64,000 nt of DNA, taken from contig JAWKHL010000001.1 of NCBI GenBank assembly GCA_041394845.1, forward strand, positions 2,443,983-2,507,982. The letters are read 5' to 3'. The notes beneath the pieces were generated by a model, which saw only the letters and a program-made list of their open reading frames with translations, was not told the DNA's origin and ran no database searches. This document shows, in pieces, positions 16,119 through 23,483 of the stretch. The translations under genes were made by a program, and so were the position numbers. Position 1 is the first letter of the stretch. Every line of letters starts with the position of its first letter. This stretch comes from JAHCHG01 sp041394845 (GTDB taxonomy: Bacteria; Acidobacteriota; Blastocatellia; Pyrinomonadales; Pyrinomonadaceae).

Positions 16119-18641
16119 TTAAAAAAACGGCTTTCGCTTAAAAAATCCCGCCGTTTTTTTTTCCTCGAACTGTTCGATCCTCTTCAGGGCGTTTCGGGTC
16201 TGTTCGTGCTCGGAGCCGAGTTTTTTCCGGAGATTTTCGTAGGAATGATAAAGAAATTGGCCGGCTTCCGCATTTTTCCCGATCTGGGCCAGACATTCTC
16301 CCAAAATGCTTTTCGAGGTGTCGAGAATCCAGTGATCCGCCGAAAGGGTCTTTTGACGCAGAGCCAGACTCTCGCGCAAAAGCGCCTCGGCCCGTTCGGC
16401 TCTTCCGGTTCCCATCAAAGCGATGGCGACCATCTGCAGACCGGCGCTGATGACCGGATGTTCGTCGTTGATGTGGGTTTTCCGCAAAGCCAGTATTTCG
16501 GCGGCAAATTTTTCTCCTTCGGCGAACCTCCGCTGGTTGTTCATCAAAAAGGCCAGATTGTACAAGGTCCAGGCGTATTGCGGATTTTCCTTTCCGAAAA
16601 CCGATTCTTTTGTTCTGAGGATATCGAAAAGCAGTTCCTCGGCCTCTTTTTGATCTGTTCTCAAAAGGGCGCTGGCCAGACCGGCGGCCGATTCGATGGC
16701 ATCCGGATGGGTCTTCGGATACTGCTTTCGGATGATCTTCAGAGCCTGCCGGTAGAGTTTCTCGGTGCCTTTGTAATCCCCCATAATGCCGAAACAATCG
16801 GCCAGGCGGGAAATGGTTCGCGCGGTCGATGGATGATCCGGGCCGCTCAAATCGGTGCGGATCGCCTTTTCCCTGCGGTAAGTCTCGACCGCCTCTTGGT
16901 GTCTTCCCTGATAGAGCAGCAAAAGGCCCAAATTTCCCAGCACCTCGGCGATCTTCAGATGTTTTTCGCCGTACAAACGGCGGAGCATTTCCAGCGATTT
17001 GTAAAAAAGCGGTTCGCCCCTTTCGAAATCGCCTTTGATCCGGTAGAGAAGACCGAGATGATTGAGGCTGTCAGCCAGATCCTCGGCATTTTCCCGCAAA
17101 ACCCGGGATCTGATGCGCCAGGCCTCGATCAGATGGGGTTCGGCTTTTTCCGCCTGCCCGAGATTGAGGTAGGTCCGGCCGATGGTCGTCCGGAGATCGG
17201 CGATTATCTCGGGTTGATCGGCGAATTCGGTTTCGATCTGTTCCGATGCGAAGCGGAGGGCTTCGAGAACGGTCGTGTCCTTGCCGTGTTCGCTCGGATC
17301 GGCCGAAGAGAGCGTTTTCTGCAAAAACTGGTTGATCCGCTCGGCTTTGTCGGCCTCGCGCCGGGCGCTGTCGCGCTCTTTTTTGGCGATCCGCGACTGA
17401 CGCGAAGTGGAGATGATCCCGGCGATCAGAGAGAAAGCCACACCGACCCCGGCCGCCACGCCGGTTTTGTTCCGCCCGATGAATTTTCTCGCCCGGTAAC
17501 CGAACCGGTCCTCCTGAGCCAGCACCGGCAATCCTCCCAGATAACGCTCCAGATCTCCGGCAAACTGTTCCACCGAAGAGTATCTCCGCTCCGGTTCCTT
17601 TCTCATCGCCATCAGCACGATGTTGTCCAGATCGCCCCTCAGCAATTTCGGATTTTGGATCTTGGATCTTGGATCCTCAGGATCAAATTTGGCCCGCACC
17701 ACCGAGCTCGGCTTCAAGGGCTGGCTGTCGGTGATGATCCTCGATATCTCATCGGCGCTCCGGCTTTTGATCCGAAACGGGCGCTCACCGGTCAGCAATT
17801 CATAGAGGATGACGCCCAGCGAATAGACGTCCGAGGCGGTCGTGATCGGCAAGCCCTGAACCTGTTCGGGCGAAGCGTATTCCGGCGTCATCACCCGCGT
17901 CCAGGTTTGCGAACGGGTGTCGTCGCCGACCCCGTCAGATGAGATCAGTTTGGCGATCCCGAAATCCAGAAGTTTCGGGATTCCTTCCGACGTGACCAGC
18001 ACGTTCGAGGGCTTCAGATCGCGGTGGATGATCAGATTCTGATGGGCGTAGCGGACGGCCGAACAGATCTGGAGAAAAAGCCTCAGGCGCTCGTTGATCG
18101 ACAGATTGTTTTGATCGCAGTATTTGGTCAGGGGCCGTCCCTCGACGAAATCCATGACCAGAAAAGGGAGACCGTCGGAGGTGGCCCCGCCGTCGAGCAG
18201 GCGGGTGATGTTCGGATGATCGAGCGCGGCCAGGATCTGACGCTCATTTTGAAACCGGCGGATGATCTCGTCGGTGTCGAGACCGCGTTTGATCAGTTTG
18301 ACGGCGACCTTTTTTTCGAACGCCAGATCGTCCCGGCGAGCCAGATAAACCGCCCCCATCCCGCCGCGCCCGATCTGGCGTTCGATCCGGTAAGCGCCGA
18401 TCTGCTCGCCGATCCGCGAGGGCTGATTCCTTTCGGTGACGAAATCCGAAACGGCGTGGAGGGCCGGTTTTTCGATAAAGGTTTGATCCTCTTCGTGAGA
18501 AGAGAGCAGAGCTTCGATCTCGCTCAAAAGATCCCGGTCGTCACCGCATTTTCCCCGAACAAAGTCCAACCGTTCCCCGGCGGGCAATTCCAGCGCCGGA
18601 TAAAAAATCGCCTTGACCTTTTGCCAACGTTCAGGATCCAT
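16119..18641 (-). CDS. Receptor Ser/Thr protein kinase with TPR domain
   Basis: The 840-residue protein has a short N-terminal helical region, a Hanks-type kinase domain (G-loop G-R-G-G-M-G-A-V at 91-98, K115, H-R-D-L-K-P-S-N, D-F-G, T-P-E-Y-A-S-P-E), a membrane helix around 393-412, and many tetratricopeptide repeats after it, presumably outside. Such kinases are expanded in Acidobacteriota and sit next to TIGR02999 ECF sigma genes. It is a paralogue of the kinase at 51.6 kb. The linker at about residue 327 (R-S-K-I-Q-N-P-K-L-L) is encoded by a heptamer-like run. Its likely partner sigma gene, 20286-20855, is now separated from it by repeats and an IS630. Confidence 0.92.
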   Translation of the reverse strand: MDPERWQKVKAIFYPALELPAGERLDFVRGKCGDDRDLLSEIEALLSSHEEDQTFIEKPALHAVSDFVTERNQPSRIGEQIGAYRIERQIGRGGMGAVYLARRDDLAFEKKVAVKLIKRGLDTDEIIRRFQNERQILAALDHPNITRLLDGGATSDGLPFLVMDFVEGRPLTKYCDQNNLSINERLRLFLQICSAVRYAHQNLIIHRDLKPSNVLVTSEGIPKLLDFGIAKLISSDGVGDDTRSQTWTRVMTPEYASPEQVQGLPITTASDVYSLGVILYELLTGERPFRIKSRSADEISRIITDSQPLKPSSVVRAKFDPEDPRSKIQNPKLLRGDLDNIVLMAMRKEPERRYSSVEQFAGDLERYLGGLPVLAQEDRFGYRARKFIGRNKTGVAAGVGVAFSLIAGIISTSRQSRIAKKERDSARREADKAERINQFLQKTLSSADPSEHGKDTTVLEALRFASEQIETEFADQPEIIADLRTTIGRTYLNLGQAEKAEPHLIEAWRIRSRVLRENAEDLADSLNHLGLLYRIKGDFERGEPLFYKSLEMLRRLYGEKHLKIAEVLGNLGLLLLYQGRHQEAVETYRREKAIRTDLSGPDHPSTARTISRLADCFGIMGDYKGTEKLYRQALKIIRKQYPKTHPDAIESAAGLASALLRTDQKEAEELLFDILRTKESVFGKENPQYAWTLYNLAFLMNNQRRFAEGEKFAAEILALRKTHINDEHPVISAGLQMVAIALMGTGRAERAEALLRESLALRQKTLSADHWILDTSKSILGECLAQIGKNAEAGQFLYHSYENLRKKLGSEHEQTRNALKRIEQFEEKKTAGFFKRKPFF
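17645..17672. repeat. Heptamer run inside the kinase gene
   Basis: Tandem TTGGATC units (with TTCGGATT at one edge) fall in the variable loop between the activation segment and the last kinase helices. The paralogous kinase has unrelated sequence here, so the run replaced or extended a tolerant linker without breaking the frame. Confidence 0.6.
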
Positions 18642-18679
18642 CTTAAATACTGTGTAATCTAAATTTATTAAAAATATTT

Positions 18680-18767
18680 TTAGCCACAGAGGTCACCGAG
18701 AACACCGAGGGGGTTTTTTGTCGATCAAACGATTTATCTCCGAGTTCTCGGTGACCTCTGTGGCTAA
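18680..18767. repeat. Nonamer palindrome copy 1 (GCCACAGAG.../...CTCTGTGGC)
   Basis: The left arm is three 9-base units GCCACAGAG, GTCACCGAG, AACACCGAG. The right arm is CTCCGAGTT, CTCGGTGAC, CTCTGTGGC. The loop contains TTTTGTCGATCAAACGATTT. A 12-base direct repeat AATACTGTGTAA lies on either side (18646-18657 and 18783-18794). A second copy in opposite orientation is at 37692-37778. Confidence 0.85.
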
Positions 18768-18785
18768 AAATAAAAAAAACTTAAT

Positions 18786-18966
18786 ACTGTGTAAATTAAA
18801 AAAAACTAGAGTTTAGTGATGGGTGATAGGTGATGGGTGATAAGTTAAACAGATAATATCAGACAGTAGAGCCGGATATTCAGACAATTAAGTTTTATCC
18901 CATCACCCATCACTCATCACCCATCACAAATTTAACAAAACTTAAGTTTTTTTTAATTTACAGAGT
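18786..18966. repeat. MITE-like palindrome with heptamer core
   Basis: The outer arms ACTGTGTAAATTAAAAAAAA.. (18786-18807) and its inverse (18945-18966) differ at one base in 22. Inside them are heptamer arrays GTGATGGGTGATAGG (18816-18842) and CCCATCACCCATCAC (18896-18927). The outer ends resemble the IS630 terminal TACTCTGT that follows immediately, so this looks like a non-autonomous relative abutting the IS. Confidence 0.7.
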
Positions 18967-19021
18967 ACTTAATACTCTGTTTTTTAAATTTACTAACTTT
19001 TAGTTTTTTATACCTATTGGT

Positions 19022-19456
19022 ATGAAAAAACAACACATTACACTTAAAGATCAAGATCATCGATATTTGACAACCCTTCTTTCCAAAGGGAATCTGTCGG
19101 CCCGAGTCGCCCGTCGCATCAACGGTTTGCTTCTTCTGAATCAAGGCTTAACTCTGCAAGCGGTCGCCGAACAACTTGGTGTCGTTCATCAAACTGTCGG
19201 GGTGTGGCGTGATAAATATCAAGCCGACGGGCTGAATTTTCTGACCGACCAACCGCGCTCCGGAAGACCGCCGGAATTCGACGGAGCAGACCGCGCCAAG
19301 ATCACTGCGCTGGCCTGTTCCGATGCACCTGACGGACACTCGCAGTGGAGTCTGCGATTGCTCGCCGACAAGGCCGTCGAGTTGGAATTATGCGAGAAGA
19401 TCTCTTACTCTAAAGTGCGAGAGATCTTAAAAAAAACAAACTCCAACCGCATCTGA
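19022..19456 (+). CDS. IS630 transposase, N-terminal frame (orfA)
   Basis: The 144-residue frame contains the DNA-binding part of the transposase: a helix-turn-helix (T-L-Q-A-V-A-E-Q-L-G-V-V-H-Q-T-V-G-V-W) and the linker R-S-G-R-P-P-E-F. Near its end, eight A residues (19429-19436) in the context CTTAAAAAAAAC form a likely slip site. A -1 shift there continues as N-K-L-Q-P-H-L-K-K-M-W into the second frame, a junction typical of IS630 proteins. Without the shift the frame ends after a few residues. Confidence 0.88.
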   Translation: MKKQHITLKDQDHRYLTTLLSKGNLSARVARRINGLLLLNQGLTLQAVAEQLGVVHQTVGVWRDKYQADGLNFLTDQPRSGRPPEFDGADRAKITALACSDAPDGHSQWSLRLLADKAVELELCEKISYSKVREILKKTNSNRI

Positions 19457-19461
19457 AAAAG

Positions 19462-20151
19462 ATGTGGGTGATCGGTGTTATGGATTCCAATTTTATTGCC
19501 CGACTTGAACAGATTCTGGCCTGGTATCGAAAGCCCTACGACGCTCGCTTCCCGGTTGTGTGCTATGACGAGCGACCGTGTTTTCTGATCGGCGAGAAAG
19601 TCCGGGGTCTGGAAATGAAGTCCGGTCAACCCGAGCGCGAGCATTACGAGTATGAAAAGAAAGGCTCGTGCAATCTGCTGATGACGATCGAACCGCTGAC
19701 GGGAAAACGCATCGGAGATGTCTTTGAGCGAAGACGCAAAAAAGAGTTTGCCAAACACTTCAAACGAGTCGCCGCCGCTTATCCGGAAGCCGAGCAGATC
19801 ATTGTCATTCTGGACAATCTGAACACGCATAACGAAAGTTCTTTCTACGAGACTTTCCCGGCCGAAGAAGCCTTCGCTTTGAGTCAGAAGTTTCAGTTCG
19901 TCCACACGCCGAAGAAAGCGAGTTGGCTCAATATGATCGAGATCGAGTTTTCAGCCATCGCCCGGCAGTGTTTGAACCGGCGCATTCCGAGGCAGGAAGA
20001 ATTGAGCCAGGAAGTGATGTCAATTATCAAAGAACGAGAAGAAAAGAAAATCAAAATAGATTGGCAGTTTTCGATCGACAAGGCGCGGAAGAAACTAAAC
20101 CGCTACTACAAAAAAGTCAATGAAGAAAATGCCAAATATCAGAAAACTTAA
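19462..20151 (+). CDS. IS630 transposase, DDE catalytic frame (orfB)
   Basis: The 229-residue frame holds the RNase H-like DDE domain. The three acidic residues are recognisable: Asp in C-Y-D-E-R-P, Asp in I-L-D-N-L-N-T-H, and Glu in S-W-L-N-M-I-E-I-E-F-S. No stop interrupts the frame and the C-terminal basic tail is complete, so the protein is probably active if joined to orfA by -1 frameshifting. The listed ATG is only the first in-frame methionine; translation most likely enters upstream from orfA. Confidence 0.88.
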   Translation: MWVIGVMDSNFIARLEQILAWYRKPYDARFPVVCYDERPCFLIGEKVRGLEMKSGQPEREHYEYEKKGSCNLLMTIEPLTGKRIGDVFERRRKKEFAKHFKRVAAAYPEAEQIIVILDNLNTHNESSFYETFPAEEAFALSQKFQFVHTPKKASWLNMIEIEFSAIARQCLNRRIPRQEELSQEVMSIIKEREEKKIKIDWQFSIDKARKKLNRYYKKVNEENAKYQKT

Positions 20152-20250
20152 AAAACAGAGTACTTAAGTTACAGATATATAAAATTTCAAGGTTCAAAAG
20201 AATTTATCGGAAACCCCGTGTAATTTTCATAAGAAACCGCCCAAAAAAAA

Positions 20251-20282
20251 AATCCCAAATCCCAAATCCCAAATCCCAAATC
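20251..20282. repeat. Heptamer array (CCCAAAT)4
   Basis: Four perfect tandem units of CCCAAAT are followed by the sigma gene stop codon at 20286. There is no inverse arm nearby. Related words appear at 25.3 and 25.5 kb. It resembles the short tandemly repeated repetitive (STRR) heptamers described in cyanobacteria. Confidence 0.9.
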
Positions 20283-20285
20283 AAT

Positions 20286-20855
20286 TCATTTTCCCGACAG
20301 GGTTTTGTGGAGCCAGGCTCTGGCCAGCGCCCATTCGCGTTTGATCGTCGCCGGGGACAGATCCAGCACTGCGGCCGTCTCCTCGATGGTCAGGCCGCCG
20401 AAAAACCGCAGTTCGACGATCCGGCTCTGCTGTTCGTCGAAGGTCGCCAGCAGTTTCAGCGCTTCATCCAGAGCCAGCAGATCGGTGTCGCGTTCGTCCG
20501 ACGAACTGATGGCCTCGTCGAGAATGATCCTCTCGGCCGCGCCGCCGCGCTTGTCGGTCGCTTTGGCCCGGGCGTAATCGACCAGAATATGCCGGATGAC
20601 CTGAGCCGAAACGGCGAAAAAATGGGCCCGATCCTGCCAGTTGACGTTCGAAATGTCAATCAGCTTAAGGTACGCCTCGTGGGCCAGTTCGGTCGGTTGA
20701 AGGGTATGCTCGCGCCGTTCTTTGCGCAGATACTGGGCGGCGATCTTTTTCAGTTCGTCGTAAATGACCGGCATCAGTCGATCGACCGCTTCGCTTTTGC
20801 CGCTGCTCCAGTCTTTTAAGATAAGCGAGATATTTTTTTGTCCGCCGGTTTCCAA
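20286..20855 (-). CDS. ECF RNA polymerase sigma factor (TIGR02999 type)
   Basis: The 189-residue product has region 2 (D-E-L-K-K-I-A-A-Q-Y-L-R-K-E.., H-E-A-Y-L-K-L-I, W-Q-D-R-A-H-F-F-A-V-S-A-Q-V-I-R) and region 4 (F-F-G-G-L-T-I-E-E-T-A-A-V-L-D-L-S, then W-A-L-A-R-A-W-L). These match the TIGR02999 ECF group, which usually neighbours receptor kinases rather than anti-sigma factors. I choose a TTG start at 20855 because GAGAGGGG precedes it by 5 bases; an upstream ATG would add 19 residues without family resemblance. The kinase at 16.1-18.6 kb is the likely partner, now displaced by IS630 and repeats. Confidence 0.88.
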   Translation of the reverse strand: METGGQKNISLILKDWSSGKSEAVDRLMPVIYDELKKIAAQYLRKERREHTLQPTELAHEAYLKLIDISNVNWQDRAHFFAVSAQVIRHILVDYARAKATDKRGGAAERIILDEAISSSDERDTDLLALDEALKLLATFDEQQSRIVELRFFGGLTIEETAAVLDLSPATIKREWALARAWLHKTLSGK

Positions 20856-20929
20856 ATTTACCCCTCTCTGCTCCTGAAAATTCAACTCTTTTGTCAGCCG
20901 ATTATAAAACAATCCCGGATTCCTAACAA

Positions 20930-20963
20930 TTTTTTGAGCCGTTTTGAAAAATTTTCTCGCTAG
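20930..20963 (+). promoter_or_regulatory. Leader element shared with second FG-GAP gene
   Basis: The string TTTTTTGAGCCG, TTTTGAA, ATTTTCTCGCTAG lies 55 bases before the start of the delta-60/FG-GAP gene. It matches 23407-23439, before the next gene, with few differences. Flanking sequence is not conserved. It may be a promoter; the divergent ECF sigma gene next door is a candidate recogniser (inference). Confidence 0.55.
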
Positions 20964-21018
20964 TCAGAGTAAAGGCAATAAAAATCTTTAACAAAATTTG
21001 AAAAGGAGTTCATTTTTT

Positions 21019-23319
21019 ATGAAAACGATCTATCAGAAATTAATTTTAGGCTTGTTCTTATTTTCGACAATGTTTATCAGCGCCCGGGCGGCGGTCGGAG
21101 ACATCGATACCGGGTTCGGAACCGACGGAAAAGTCATCATCGACTTTGACGGCAACCCCGACCCGGCCGGCCGGGATCAGGACACCGGCCTCGACGTCGC
21201 CGTCCAGCCCGACGGCAAGATCATCATCATCGGCGAATCATATATCGCCACTTCCGATTCGGTTTTTTCCGTGGCCCGTCTCAATCCGGACGGCTCGCTC
21301 GACCAGAGTTTCGGCAACGGCGGGAAGGCGCTCTACAATCCGACCGAGGGAGCGACCGACCGGGCTTACGGCGCGGCGGTCCAAGCGGACGGCAAAATTC
21401 TGGTCGCCGGCCGGAGCGGTTCGCGCGACAAAAGGGTCGTCATCCGTCTCAATCCGGACGGTTCGCTCGATCCGACCTTTGGTCGCGACGGGGTTTTCGA
21501 CACTGCTCTCGGCGGACCGATCTTCGATGAGGCCGAGATCGCCATCCAGCCCGACGGCAAGATCATTATTACGGGATCGAGCCGCAACGGCGGGATGACC
21601 GCCGACGCCTTCAGCGTGATGCGCCTCAATCCGGACGGCACCCTCGACACCACCTTCGATTCGGACGGAGAGGCCGTTACGGTCTTTCAGACCAACGACC
21701 GGGCTTACGGGGTCGCCCTTCAGCCCGATGGCAAAATTCTGGTTTCCGGGGCAACCAACTCGAACGGAGCTTTCGCTCTGGCCCGCTACAATCCGGACGG
21801 TTCGCTCGACGCCTCCTTCGGCAACGGCGGGAAGGTGACGACCGCCTTTCCCGGATACACCGCGCTGGCCTACAACCTTTTGATCCAACCCGACGGCAAG
21901 ATCATCGCCGCCGGATATAAAAGACAGTTTCAATCGGACGCCCTTCTGATCCGTTACAACCCGGACGGCTCGCTCGACAACTCCTTCGGCGACGGCGGGC
22001 AGGTCGCTTTCGGAACGACCAGCAACGAACTGCTGTGGGATGTTCATCTGATCGGCGGCAAGATCGTCGGCACCGGCTACAGGTCTTTGTCCTCGCCTTC
22101 GAGCGTCGATGATTTTATGATCGTCTCTTTCGATATGGACGGTTCGCTCGACACCGGTTTCGGTCAGAACGGCGTCATTTACACCGATCTGGGGACGACC
22201 CGCGACACCTGCCTGACCTCCGCCATCCAACCGGACGGCAACCTCGTTCTGGGCGGATACACGACCGGCGTGACCGTTTTCAACCCCGATTTCGCCGCCG
22301 TCCGTTACAATTTCAACCGGATCAATCGCCCGGCCCCGCTCGATTTCAACGGCGACGGCAAAACCGATTTCGCCATCCTGCGTCCGGCCGGGGGGCTTTT
22401 CTCGCAGGCGTCGTGGTGGATCAGCAACAACGGATCGGGCGAAGTAACGACGCTCGACTACGGTCTGGCCGGAGCCGACGTGCCCGTCCCGGCCGATTAT
22501 GACGGCGACGGCAAAACCGACATCGCCGTTTTCCGGCAGTTGAACTCGCCCGGCAATTCCGACAACGGTTACTGGTACATTCTGGAAAGTTCGACCCAGA
22601 GCGTCCGGATCGAGCAGTTCGGTCAGGGCGGCGACGATCCGACGATCGTCGATGATTTTGACGGCGACGGTAAAGCCGATCTGGCCGTCTTCCGCGCGCC
22701 TTCGGCCGCCAGCGGACCGGGGCAGACCCACTTTTTCTACCGGGCCAGCGCCAACAACCCCAACCGCGACGTTACTTTTGTCCAGTGGGGAACGCGCTGG
22801 GGAACCCAGATGAGCGATTGCGACAAGCCTTACACGGGCGATTTTGACGGCGACGGCAGGGCTGATTTTGCGGTTCAGCGGCCGGTCGATTTCAACGCGC
22901 CGAGCAACGCGAGCGCCGCAGTGTTTCTGATCCTGACCGCCAACGGTGAAATCCGTCAGGAGTATTTCGGACTGGCAAGCGACCGTCTGGTTCCGGGCGA
23001 TTACGACGGCGACGGCAAGACCGACATCGCCGTGGCCCGCGGTTTCAACCACAGCAATCAGCCGATCGACTGGTTCATCCGCTACTCCGGCGGACAGCCG
23101 GACGGCTACTTCTCCTTCGGAAAAGGCGTCAACACCAATTTCGCCCAGGGCGATTACGACGGCGACGGCAAGACCGACATCGCATTGTGGGTCAAGGGCA
23201 ACAGCGCCAGCCCCGAATCCTATTTCTGGATTCTCCCGTCCCGCAATCCCGAATCGCCGAGGGTCGAGCAATGGGGACTGCGAACCGACATTCCGGTCGC
23301 GGCCGCCTTCAACCGGTGA
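21019..23319 (+). CDS. Secreted delta-60 repeat and FG-GAP/VCBS repeat protein
   Basis: The 766-residue exported protein has a signal peptide ending I-S-A-R-A-A. Residues about 25-430 are delta-60 repeats, each with L-Q-P-D-G-K-I and Y-N-P-D-G-S-L-D-x-S-F-G. Residues about 440-766 carry six VCBS/FG-GAP blades with D-x-D-G-D-G-K-x-D calcium-binding-like loops. The two parts probably fold as beta propellers at the cell surface. The ATG at 21019 follows AAAAGGAG. The FG-GAP half is shared with the next gene. No enzymatic motif is seen. Confidence 0.88.
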   Translation: MKTIYQKLILGLFLFSTMFISARAAVGDIDTGFGTDGKVIIDFDGNPDPAGRDQDTGLDVAVQPDGKIIIIGESYIATSDSVFSVARLNPDGSLDQSFGNGGKALYNPTEGATDRAYGAAVQADGKILVAGRSGSRDKRVVIRLNPDGSLDPTFGRDGVFDTALGGPIFDEAEIAIQPDGKIIITGSSRNGGMTADAFSVMRLNPDGTLDTTFDSDGEAVTVFQTNDRAYGVALQPDGKILVSGATNSNGAFALARYNPDGSLDASFGNGGKVTTAFPGYTALAYNLLIQPDGKIIAAGYKRQFQSDALLIRYNPDGSLDNSFGDGGQVAFGTTSNELLWDVHLIGGKIVGTGYRSLSSPSSVDDFMIVSFDMDGSLDTGFGQNGVIYTDLGTTRDTCLTSAIQPDGNLVLGGYTTGVTVFNPDFAAVRYNFNRINRPAPLDFNGDGKTDFAILRPAGGLFSQASWWISNNGSGEVTTLDYGLAGADVPVPADYDGDGKTDIAVFRQLNSPGNSDNGYWYILESSTQSVRIEQFGQGGDDPTIVDDFDGDGKADLAVFRAPSAASGPGQTHFFYRASANNPNRDVTFVQWGTRWGTQMSDCDKPYTGDFDGDGRADFAVQRPVDFNAPSNASAAVFLILTANGEIRQEYFGLASDRLVPGDYDGDGKTDIAVARGFNHSNQPIDWFIRYSGGQPDGYFSFGKGVNTNFAQGDYDGDGKTDIALWVKGNSASPESYFWILPSRNPESPRVEQWGLRTDIPVAAAFNR

Positions 23320-23339
23320 AATTCCACACTCCGTCAGGC

Positions 23340-23391
23340 GGCGAAAGCGGCGAAGATCCCCCTCGGGATCTTCGCCGCTTTCGCCTTTTTG
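23340..23391 (+). terminator. Strong terminator between FG-GAP genes
   Basis: A perfect 21-base stem (23340-23360 with 23365-23385) with a CCTC loop is followed by TTTTTG. It indicates that the two FG-GAP genes are transcribed separately, consistent with each having its own leader element. Confidence 0.92.
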
Positions 23392-23406
23392 ATCGCCCCC
23401 GAAAAA

Positions 23407-23439
23407 TTTTTGAGCCGATTTTGAAGATTATCTCGCTAG
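23407..23439 (+). promoter_or_regulatory. Leader element, second copy
   Basis: TTTTTGAGCCGATTTTGAA followed by GATTATCTCGCTAG repeats the element before the preceding gene, about 45 bases ahead of this gene's start. The distance to the start codon is similar in both cases. Confidence 0.55.
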
Positions 23440-23483
23440 AATAAGTAGAAGACAAAATTTTTTATTTACCGAGGAGAAAGAAG

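Larger units (their letters stand above)
18973..20162 (+). mobile_element. IS630-family insertion sequence
   Basis: The element is about 1.19 kb bounded by TA at both ends (18973-18974, 20161-20162), as expected for the TA target of IS630. The terminal inverted repeats are TACTCTGTTTTTTAAATTT on the left and, read inward, TACTCTGTTTTTTAAGTTT on the right. It carries two overlapping-phase transposase frames joined by an A-rich slip site. It lies between an ECF sigma gene and a Ser/Thr kinase gene. Confidence 0.88.

Noticed and set aside
20248..20282. CRISPR-like short repeats at CCCAAAT and other arrays
   Set aside because: Units are 7-9 bases in direct tandem with no spacers and no cas genes nearby.
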